This document shows, in pieces, positions 1 through 5,144 of a DNA stretch of 6,679 bases. Origin of the DNA: Gemmatimonadota bacterium. Its GTDB lineage: Bacteria > Gemmatimonadota > Gemmatimonadetes > Gemmatimonadales > GWC2-71-9. The position numbers were made by a program, and so were the translations under genes. The notes beneath the pieces were generated by a model, which saw nothing but the letters and a program-made list of their open reading frames with translations, searched no databases and was not told where the DNA came from. Position 1 is the first letter of the stretch, and the number at the start of each line of letters is the position of its first letter. The DNA lies in NCBI GenBank assembly GCA_003220955.1, contig QHTW01000226.1, positions 1 through 6,679 on the forward strand, given 5' to 3'.

Positions 1-268
1 CGACTTTGGCGAGGAGAGCCGTGACGAGCGTGAGCCCCGCCGCGAGCGCGCCCGTCGCTCTCGTCGGCGGCTTGGCCGCCTTGGCCACGACGATCCCCAG
101 CAGCCCGCCGACACCCCACGCGGCGATGCCGACAGGGTGGTGGGTCACATACACGAGGCCCACCCAGGCGACGATGATCCCGATTGCCGCGATCAGACCG
201 GCCAGGAGGGGCGATCCACCGTCAGGCTTCGTGCCAGCTTTCCCACCGTAGACACGGACCGTGGTCAT
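1..268 (-). CDS. Small integral membrane protein of unknown function, 3' end cut by window edge
   Basis: An open minus-strand frame of 89 codons starts at ATG 268-266 and is still open at the left edge, so the C-terminus is missing. The protein starts MTTVRVYGGKAGTKPDGGSP, a short Gly-rich polar segment. Three hydrophobic stretches follow, at about residues 20-42, 47-63 and 73-89, the last cut by the edge; a basic loop (KAAKPPTRAT) lies between the second and third. It therefore looks like an inner-membrane protein with at least three membrane segments. No catalytic motif or known family is recognised. It lies 63 bp downstream of xthA on the same strand. No Shine-Dalgarno sequence precedes the ATG, but a TATCGT box sits 7 nt upstream, which would fit its own promoter and a leaderless message. 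The competing plus-strand frame over the same bases is low-complexity and has no ribosome site, so the minus strand is preferred. The reading frame is fairly sure; the function is unknown. Confidence 0.6.
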   Translation of the reverse strand, partial: MTTVRVYGGKAGTKPDGGSPLLAGLIAAIGIIVAWVGLVYVTHHPVGIAAWGVGGLLGIVVAKAAKPPTRATGALAAGLTLVTALLAKV

Positions 269-275
269 GCGGCAT

Positions 276-281
276 ACGATA
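276..281 (-). promoter_or_regulatory. Possible -10 box for the left-edge membrane protein
   Basis: Read on the minus strand, TATCGT ends 7 nt before the ATG at 268. No convincing -35 box stands about 17 bp further upstream, so this is a weak TANNNT-type candidate. If real, transcription would begin at or very near the start codon, which would explain the lack of a Shine-Dalgarno sequence. Confidence 0.25.
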
Positions 282-331
282 GTGAGCGATGTTCCGGTTT
301 GCACGACGGATTATGACTTCTGGCGCGCCCC

Positions 332-1075
332 TCAACGCGTCGTCATGACCACCGGGGCGTGGTCGCTGGTTCCCACGTCGGCCAGCACGACACAGCTGGT
401 TGCCTGCGCGGCGATGCCCGGTGAGGCCAGCACGTAATCGAGCCGCCAGCCGATGTTCCGCGCGCGCAGATTGCGCCACGGCGCCCACCAGGTAAACAGA
501 TTCGGGTTGTCGGGATCGAATTGGCGGCCCAGATCCGCCAGCCGCGTTTCGAGCAGTGCTTCGAACAGCGCGCGCTCCTCAGGCCGCTGCCCGACGGCGT
601 TCGGCTTGCGCTCCTTGGGATGCACGTCCATCTCCGCGCGCGCGATGTTCATGTCCCCGCAGAGAATCAGTTCCCGGCCTTCGGCCCTGAGGTGCGCGGA
701 CCAGTCGATAAGGCTTTTCACGAACGCCAGCTTCGCCGGATAATCCTTGCCCCCGTTGGGAACATAGGTCGAGGCGATTACCAGATCGCCATGCTCGACC
801 TGGACGATGCGCGATTCCATGTCGAAGGGCGGGTGCCGGAATACCGGATCGACGGCGAAGAGATCCTTGCGGACGTGCAACGACACGCCTGAGTAGCCTT
901 TGAGCGTGTGCCAGTAGTCGTGATAATCGGCGACGCGAGACTCGGCCGGGATCTGCGCCGCGGTGGCCTTCAGCTCCTGCAGGCAGACGATGTCGGGCCG
1001 CTCGCGCTGCAGCCACTCGCCGAGCTGGGCCGCCCGGGCACGGATGCCGTTCACGTTCCAGGTCGCGATTTTCAC
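332..1075 (-). CDS. xthA: Exodeoxyribonuclease III (XthA / AP endonuclease family 1)
   Basis: This is a Mg2+-dependent DNA repair enzyme of the exonuclease/endonuclease/phosphatase fold. In this family it cuts the backbone at abasic sites and removes 3' blocking groups and nucleotides from duplex DNA during base excision repair in the cytoplasm. With a GTG start at 1075-1073 the protein is 247 residues, close to the 268 of E. coli ExoIII. All key positions are visible: N7 in the TWNVNG motif, E34 in CLQEL, Y104 in STYVPNG, D141 and N143 in CGDMN, D213 in RNIGWRLDY, and D238-H239 in GTSDHAP. GTG was chosen because residue 1 then falls exactly where the family begins (KIATWNVNG). An ATG at 1120 would add 15 residues unlike the family and would run through the divergent promoter. 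An AAGGGG lies about 14 nt upstream of GTG, too far for a good ribosome site. The family call is near certain; the start is probable. Confidence 0.95.
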   Translation of the reverse strand: MKIATWNVNGIRARAAQLGEWLQRERPDIVCLQELKATAAQIPAESRVADYHDYWHTLKGYSGVSLHVRKDLFAVDPVFRHPPFDMESRIVQVEHGDLVIASTYVPNGGKDYPAKLAFVKSLIDWSAHLRAEGRELILCGDMNIARAEMDVHPKERKPNAVGQRPEERALFEALLETRLADLGRQFDPDNPNLFTWWAPWRNLRARNIGWRLDYVLASPGIAAQATSCVVLADVGTSDHAPVVMTTR

Positions 1076-1081
1076 GTCGGA

Positions 1082-1087
1082 ATGATA
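1082..1087 (-). promoter_or_regulatory. Possible -10 box for xthA
   Basis: Minus-strand TATCAT ends 6 nt before the xthA GTG. This spacing would put the transcription start at the start codon. No matching -35 TTGACA-like hexamer is seen at the usual distance, so the call is tentative. Confidence 0.3.
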
Positions 1088-1093
1088 AGCCCC

Positions 1094-1121
1094 TTGACGC
1101 CCCAGGGACGGCCTGTACATT
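1094..1121 (+). promoter_or_regulatory. Sigma70-like promoter of the ArsR-AHSA1-VOC operon
   Basis: TTGACG (1094-1099) and TACATT (1116-1121) are separated by 16 bp, and each matches the consensus hexamer at four or five positions. Transcription would start at about 1128-1129, leaving only about 4-5 nt before the ATG at 1133. No Shine-Dalgarno sequence precedes that ATG, so the message may be nearly leaderless. The -10 box overlaps a 6-bp palindrome, TGTACA (1114-1119). An autoregulating ArsR protein would be expected to bind in this 57-bp spacer, but no clear long inverted repeat is visible. Confidence 0.55.
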
Positions 1122-1132
1122 ACCGCTCAGTT

Positions 1133-1531
1133 ATGAAACCATCTGGTTATGCTCTAGACGCGACCTTTGCCGCCCTCGCCGACCCGACGCGCCGGGCGAT
1201 CCTGGCGCGGCTCGCGGACGGCGAAGCGACGGTCACCGAGCTGGCCGCGCCGTTCGAGATGAGCCAGCCGGCGATCTCCAAGCACCTCAAGGTCCTGGAG
1301 CGCGCCGGCTTGATCACCCGAGGCCGGGAGGCGCAGCGCCGCCCGCGCAAGCTCGAGCCGCGGCCGCTCGCCGAGGCGACCGACTGGATCGAGCGGTACC
1401 GCAGGATCTGGGAAGCGAACTTCAAGCGCCTCGACGCCGTGCTCGAGGAGCTGAAAGGGAAGCAGAAAAAGACCGTGGATGCGCTGATCGAGGAGACAAA
1501 ACCCAAGCCGAGGAAAAGGAAACCGAGATGA
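1133..1531 (+). CDS. ArsR-family winged-helix transcriptional repressor
   Basis: This 132-residue DNA-binding regulator probably controls its own operon. The winged-helix domain covers about residues 8-75: DATFAALADPTRRAILARL opens it, the recognition region is MSQPAISKHLKVLERAGLI, and a basic wing (RGREAQRRPRKLEP) follows. An amphipathic dimerisation helix follows (ATDWIERYRRIWEANFKRLD). The protein has no Cys and only one His, so it cannot carry the ELCVCDL-type metal site of arsenic or cadmium sensors; its signal is unknown. The C-terminus is an unusually basic Lys/Arg/Pro tail (about residues 109-132). The start at 1133 fits the usual family beginning and lies just after the promoter; more upstream in-frame ATGs (908, 1082) would read through xthA or the promoter. 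Its stop overlaps the next gene's start as ATGA, so the two are probably translationally coupled. ArsR genes beside AHSA1 and VOC genes are a common arrangement in bacteria. Confidence 0.93.
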   Translation: MKPSGYALDATFAALADPTRRAILARLADGEATVTELAAPFEMSQPAISKHLKVLERAGLITRGREAQRRPRKLEPRPLAEATDWIERYRRIWEANFKRLDAVLEELKGKQKKTVDALIEETKPKPRKRKPR

Positions 1532-2016
1532 CCAAGACCGCGTCCCTGCAAATCACGACACCGACCGACCGCGAGCTGGTGATGACGCGGGTGTTCGACG
1601 CGCCGCGGGGCATGGTGTTCGATGCGCTCACCCAGCCCGATCTCGTGCGGCGCTGGCTGCTGGGTCCCCCCGGCTGGACGATGCCGGTGTGTGAGATCGA
1701 CCTCCGCGTGAGCGGAAAGTATCGCTACGTCTGGCAGAACGCCGACGGCCGGAAAATGGGGATGGGCGGAACGTTCCAGGAGGTCGTGCAGCCGTCGCGC
1801 ATCGTCGCCACGGAGGTGTATGAGGACTACTGGACGGGTGGTGAGACGCTCGTCACCACGGAACTCGCCGAGACGCGTGGCAAGACCACGGTCAGCACCA
1901 CCGTCCGCTACGCGTCGCGCGACGCACGGGACGCCGCTCTCAAGATGGGCGCGACGAAGGGCTTGGAGGCGAGCTACAATCGGTTGGATGAGTTGCTGAA
2001 AGAGGAGACACCCTAA
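1528..2016 (+). CDS. SRPBCC / AHSA1-family protein (activator of Hsp90 ATPase homologue 1-like)
   Basis: This 162-residue cytoplasmic protein has the START-like helix-grip fold, which encloses a hydrophobic cavity. The bacterial members next to ArsR genes have no settled function; ligand binding or a stress role is usually assumed. Family marks are RVFDAPRGMVFDALTQPDLV (residues 21-40), RRWLLGPPGW (41-50), a central antiparallel sheet (KYRYVWQNADG, GTFQEVVQPSRIV), and the C-terminal helix KGLEASYNRLDELL (144-157) that lines the pocket. The length is normal. The start is set by the ATGA overlap with the ArsR gene and by AAGGA (1516-1520) 7 nt upstream. It ends in TAATG, sharing one base with the next gene. 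The name AHSA1 reflects fold similarity to a eukaryotic Hsp90 co-chaperone and is not evidence for an Hsp90 role here. Confidence 0.92.
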   Translation: MTKTASLQITTPTDRELVMTRVFDAPRGMVFDALTQPDLVRRWLLGPPGWTMPVCEIDLRVSGKYRYVWQNADGRKMGMGGTFQEVVQPSRIVATEVYEDYWTGGETLVTTELAETRGKTTVSTTVRYASRDARDAALKMGATKGLEASYNRLDELLKEETP

Positions 2017-2513
2017 TGGCTAGCCAGACGATTACCCCGTTCCTGTGGTTCGACAAACAGGCCGAGGAGGCCGCGCAGTTTTATGTGTCGATCTTTAAGA
2101 ACTCCAAGATCCTGAACGTCAGCCGCTACGGTGACGCCGGCCCCGGGCCCAACGGCTCCGTCATGGTCGTGAATTTCCAGCTCGCCGGTCAAGAGTTCAC
2201 GGCGCTGAACGGCGGCCCGCTGTTCAAATTCAGCGAGGCCTTCTCGTTCGTCGTGAACTGTGAGAATCAAAAGGAAGTCGACGAGTACTGGAGCAAGCTG
2301 ACCTCGGGCGGCGGCCAGGAGAGTCAGTGCGGCTGGCTCAAGGACAAGTTCGGATTCTCCTGGCAGATCGTGCCGACGGCGCTCGGCAAGCTGATGAGCG
2401 ATAAGGATCCGGCGAAGGCCAACCGCGTCATGCAGGCGCTGCTACAAATGAAAAAGATCGACATCGCGACCCTCGAGGAGGCCGCGAAAGGCAAGGTGCC
2501 GGTCAGCCGTTGA
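2016..2513 (+). CDS. PhnB-like VOC-superfamily protein (3-dmu-9_3-mt domain family)
   Basis: This 165-residue protein is of the glyoxalase/bleomycin-resistance (VOC) fold. The sequence follows the PhnB-like pattern closely: ITPFLWFDKQAEEAAQFYVS (6-25), RYGDAGPGPNGSVM (37-50), FTALNGGPLFKFSEAFSF (61-78), EVDEYWSKL (87-95), GWLKDKFGFSWQIVP (106-120) and the ending ANRVMQALLQMKKIDIATLE. Databases often label such proteins 3-demethylubiquinone-9 3-methyltransferase, but no methyltransferase SAM-binding motif is present and that name should not be trusted; the reaction is unknown. AGAGGAG (2001-2007) lies 8 nt before the ATG, and the one-base TAATG overlap with the AHSA1 gene shows tight coupling. 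The final 11 bp overlap the end of the convergent aldo-keto reductase gene. Confidence 0.92.
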   Translation: MASQTITPFLWFDKQAEEAAQFYVSIFKNSKILNVSRYGDAGPGPNGSVMVVNFQLAGQEFTALNGGPLFKFSEAFSFVVNCENQKEVDEYWSKLTSGGGQESQCGWLKDKFGFSWQIVPTALGKLMSDKDPAKANRVMQALLQMKKIDIATLEEAAKGKVPVSR

Positions 2514-3480
2514 CCGTTCGCATTCCCCCCTCGGGGTAGCGCGCGCCCGCGGGGGCCCCGACCTCTTCGAGCTGCGCCACGTCGGCGTCCGACAACTGCA
2601 CGTTGAGGGCGCCGACGTTTTCTTCGACGTAGCGGCGGTGCTTGGTGCCGGGAATGGGCACGATGTCGTCCCCCTTGTGGAGTAGCCACGCCAGCGCAAG
2701 CTGACCGGGAGTGCAGCGCTTCGCGCGCGCGAGCTCATCGACTCGGGCCACCAGATCCAGATTCCGCTGGAAATTCTCGCCCTGAAACCGCGGATGGTTC
2801 TTCCGCCAGTCACCGTCGGCGATGTCTTCCGGCCGCTTGATCTGCCCCGTGAGAAAACCGCGGCCCAGCGGGCTGTAGGCGACGAAGCCGATACCGAGCT
2901 CGCGCACTGTGGGCAGGATCTCGTCCTCCACGTCGCGGCTCCAGAGGGAGTACTCGGTCTGTGGGGCACTGATGGGGTGGACGGCATGCGCCCGGCGCAC
3001 CGTCTGCGCGGACGCTTCCGATAGCCCGAGGAATCGCACTTTTCCCTCCCGGACCAGGTCCGCCATCGCGCCAACCGTGTCCTCGATCGGGACCGATCGA
3101 TCCACTCGATGCTGATAGTAGAGATCGATGTGATTGACGCCGAGCCGGCCGAGCGAGGCGTCGCATGCCGCCTTGACGTACTCAGGGCGGCCGTTCTGGC
3201 CGGCCCACTTCCCGTCCGGAGTGCGGACGTTGCCGAACTTCGTCGCGAGGATCGCCTGGTTGCGACGCTTCTTGATCGCTTTCCCGACGAGCACCTCGTT
3301 CGTGTACGGTCCGTACACGTCGGCCGTGTCGAGGAAGTTGATCCCCAGGTCGAGCGCGCGATCAATCGTCGCGATCGACTCCACGTCGTTCCGCGATCCA
3401 TAAAAATCCGACATGCCCATACAACCAAGGCCCAGGGCAGAGACCCGGAGTCCTTGCGATCCAAGACGACGCTGTTCCAT
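2503..3480 (-). CDS. Aldo-keto reductase (NADP(H)-dependent oxidoreductase, AKR13-like)
   Basis: This 325-residue cytoplasmic (alpha/beta)8-barrel enzyme reduces aldehydes or ketones with a nicotinamide cofactor; its natural substrate cannot be read from sequence. The catalytic tetrad is complete: D51 and Y56 in NFLDTADVYGP, K81 in ATKFGNV and H124 in LYYQHRVD. The N-terminal LGSQGLRVSALGLGCMGMS, the barrel segment QTEYSLWSRD (174-183), AYSPLGRGFLTGQIK (201-215) and the cofactor-binding IVPIPGTKHRRYVEENVGA (273-291) are typical of the yeast YakC/plant AKR13 type. The ending MRTVNG is also common in that group. The start at 3480 is set by GGAGAGG just upstream; an ATG at 3510 would add ten residues ahead of the family beginning. 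A 349-residue frame over the same bases is an Arg/Ser-rich shadow. The gene is convergent with the VOC gene and divergent from the exported-protein gene. Confidence 0.95.
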   Translation of the reverse strand: MEQRRLGSQGLRVSALGLGCMGMSDFYGSRNDVESIATIDRALDLGINFLDTADVYGPYTNEVLVGKAIKKRRNQAILATKFGNVRTPDGKWAGQNGRPEYVKAACDASLGRLGVNHIDLYYQHRVDRSVPIEDTVGAMADLVREGKVRFLGLSEASAQTVRRAHAVHPISAPQTEYSLWSRDVEDEILPTVRELGIGFVAYSPLGRGFLTGQIKRPEDIADGDWRKNHPRFQGENFQRNLDLVARVDELARAKRCTPGQLALAWLLHKGDDIVPIPGTKHRRYVEENVGALNVQLSDADVAQLEEVGAPAGARYPEGGMRTVNG

Positions 3481-3482
3481 GA

Positions 3483-3489
3483 CCTCTCC
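3483..3489 (-). promoter_or_regulatory. Ribosome binding site of the aldo-keto reductase gene
   Basis: GGAGAGG on the minus strand lies 2 nt before the ATG at 3480, with its GGAG core 5 nt away. It decides for the 3480 start over the in-frame ATG at 3510. Confidence 0.75.
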
Positions 3490-3510
3490 ATTGTTGCGGC
3501 GGCTCGACAC

Positions 3511-3530
3511 CTACCCCGGTTCTACCCGGT
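3511..3530. repeat. Short imperfect tandem repeat in the divergent spacer
   Basis: CTACCCCGGT (3511-3520) and CTACCCGGT (3522-3530) repeat with an 11-bp step, about one helical turn, in the 110-bp spacer (3481-3590) between the divergent aldo-keto reductase and exported-protein genes. Each copy contains a nearly palindromic ACC(C)CGGT core. It could be an operator, or chance in GC-rich DNA. No convincing -35/-10 pair for either gene was found in the spacer. Confidence 0.3.
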
Positions 3531-3590
3531 GACGCCACGCCAGGTCGGCTGGGTATCCAACGCGAGACTCAACTCCTGTCGAGGTGGCCC

Positions 3591-5126
3591 ATGAAAGCGT
3601 TCGGCCTTCGGGCTGTCTGTAGTATCGCTCTCCTCGTCGTTGTGGTTCCCGCGGGCGCGCAGGTCATCCCGATCAAGACGATCCCCATCGCCCAGGGCGA
3701 TCAGTTTCAAATCTTTCCGTCCGACAATCTGGGTCTGGGTGGTGTCTCGATCGCGCTGGCGGATTCGCTGGGAGACCCCTTCGCCAACCCGGCGACGACC
3801 GCGCGGCTCCGTGGCTCGCGACTCTTCAGCGCGCCTACCGTCTACAGTGTGTCACGCAACGCGGGAGGCGGGCGCTCCCTGCCGCTGGCTATGCTGGCAC
3901 GCCAGGCGACCTGGTACGGCGGCCTCGCACTCGTGTTGCAACAGGTCGACCCGAGTCGCCCGCCTGACCAGAGTGGTGGTCTCGCGAACCCGGTAGCGCA
4001 GCTTCCGCCGCCACCCGGCGGCGCGACGCCCATACCCGGTCCCGATCTGCGCGCGCACGGCAACGAGTATGCGTTCGGAATGATCGGACGGACGTTGCCC
4101 GGCAGCAACCTCTCCCTTGCTGCCAGCGCGCTCTGGACGGGACTCCACGCGCTCGACGGGGTCGACCTGCTCTACAGTGGAAGTCTTCGCGTCAAACAAA
4201 CGGGCCATGCGATCGACGTGCGGATCGGCGCATGGAAAGAGTGGCCGGGCGAGCGCGGTGCCCGGTCGCTCGAGGCGATCGTCCTGCACAACCGCTTCGC
4301 GGCCACACACAACGTCCTCTATGCGGATCAGGTCTGGGATCCCGCATTGCAACGGACCGTCGCACAACTGCGCACTGACCAGAACTTCGATCACACGAAC
4401 ACTTGGGGCGCACAGCTGAAGTACCAGATCCCGTTCGCCACGCCCGGCTGGCGCATCGGCTGGATCCTAACCGTTAATCGCGCGACGCATCCCAAGCTCC
4501 CGAACTACGAGATCACGAATGTGGCGGTGATTCCCTGGGATCCGGGCCGCTCGTATGCCTACGATCTCGGTATGGGGCTGTCCAAGGTGCAGGGCCCGGC
4601 GACGTTCGGCGTCGATGCCATGTATGAGCCGATTCGAAGCTACACGTGGGCGGACGCGATCGCGCCGACCGCCACGCTCGGCGGCGACACCATCGCGACC
4701 GGCGGCAAGACGGTCGAAAACCGGTTCCGGTTCTCCAACGCCGTGTTCCGGATCGGCGTGGGACGCGACATCGATCTCGAAGGCTCGCCCAAGATGGTCG
4801 GCCTGCAGTTCGGGTTGATGATGCGCTCCATCAGCTATCGGCTGGAGCAGACGGACCATGTCGAACTCACGCAGCGCGCGCTGCGCACAGGGTGGCTCGA
4901 GTGGACGCCGACCTGGGGCCTGACGCTCCGCTTTCCAGACCTCGAGCTGCGCTACCGCGGCCGCGTGACGAAAGGCGCAGGCCGTCCCGGGACGCAGTTC
5001 GCCGTCGGCGTTCGCGATATGGCCCTTGCGGGTGCCGCGATCCTCGCCGCGCCGAGTGGTCCATTGAGCCTGATCGACGTGAATACGGCCACGCATCAGA
5101 TCTCGTTGTCGCTACCGCTGCACTGA
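3591..5126 (+). CDS. Exported protein of unknown function, probable outer-membrane beta-barrel
   Basis: This 511-residue protein has a clear Sec signal peptide: MK-FGLR basic start, hydrophobic core SIALLVVVVPAG, and likely cleavage after AGA at residue 23. The mature protein begins QVIPIKTIPIAQGDQFQIFP. Residues 47-67 (LGLGGVSIALADSLGDPFAN then P) resemble the N-terminal GG..AxADxxxxxxxNPA segment of PorV/PorQ and FadL/OmpP1-type barrels. The rest alternates polar and apolar residues in many short strands (for example KMVGLQFGLMMRSISYRLEQ, TWGLTLRFPDLELRYRGRV), with aromatic residues and Gly at turns, as in barrels. A Pro-rich stretch (about 134-152) is probably an exposed loop. The C-terminus (ISLSLPLH) has alternating hydrophobics but lacks the usual final aromatic residue. 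GAGGTGG (3581-3587) supports the start. The peroxidase gene follows after 18 bp, so both are probably co-transcribed. No enzyme motif is seen. The export call is firm; the barrel call is likely; the function is unknown. Confidence 0.85.
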   Translation: MKAFGLRAVCSIALLVVVVPAGAQVIPIKTIPIAQGDQFQIFPSDNLGLGGVSIALADSLGDPFANPATTARLRGSRLFSAPTVYSVSRNAGGGRSLPLAMLARQATWYGGLALVLQQVDPSRPPDQSGGLANPVAQLPPPPGGATPIPGPDLRAHGNEYAFGMIGRTLPGSNLSLAASALWTGLHALDGVDLLYSGSLRVKQTGHAIDVRIGAWKEWPGERGARSLEAIVLHNRFAATHNVLYADQVWDPALQRTVAQLRTDQNFDHTNTWGAQLKYQIPFATPGWRIGWILTVNRATHPKLPNYEITNVAVIPWDPGRSYAYDLGMGLSKVQGPATFGVDAMYEPIRSYTWADAIAPTATLGGDTIATGGKTVENRFRFSNAVFRIGVGRDIDLEGSPKMVGLQFGLMMRSISYRLEQTDHVELTQRALRTGWLEWTPTWGLTLRFPDLELRYRGRVTKGAGRPGTQFAVGVRDMALAGAAILAAPSGPLSLIDVNTATHQISLSLPLH

Positions 5127-5131
5127 CCCGC

Positions 5132-5140
5132 GAGGAGGTG
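5132..5140 (+). promoter_or_regulatory. Strong ribosome binding site of the diheme peroxidase gene
   Basis: GAGGAGGTG is a near-perfect Shine-Dalgarno sequence; its AGGAGG core lies 6 nt before the ATG at 5145. It occupies the 18-bp gap after the exported-protein gene and fixes the start of the peroxidase. Confidence 0.85.
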
Positions 5141-5144
5141 CCGT

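Noticed and set aside
1076..1120. An ATG start for xthA at 1120, adding 15 residues
   Set aside because: The extra residues precede the very conserved KIATWNVNG beginning, and the longer start would lie across the promoter of the divergent operon.
908..1132. An upstream extension of the ArsR-family protein to ATG 908 or ATG 1082
   Set aside because: The extension is antisense to xthA or crosses the promoter, does not resemble the family, and the family's usual N-terminus begins right after ATG 1133.
1528..2016. An Hsp90 co-chaperone role for the AHSA1-like protein
   Set aside because: The similarity is at the fold level; no Hsp90 gene is nearby and the context is a small ArsR operon.
2016..2513. 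A ubiquinone-pathway methyltransferase, as the database family name would suggest
   Set aside because: The fold is VOC and no SAM-binding motif is visible. The name is a historical label for this family.
2442..3491. A 349-codon minus-strand frame overlapping the aldo-keto reductase
   Set aside because: It is Arg/Ser/Thr-rich and lacks motifs, while the neighbouring frame has the complete catalytic tetrad and family length.
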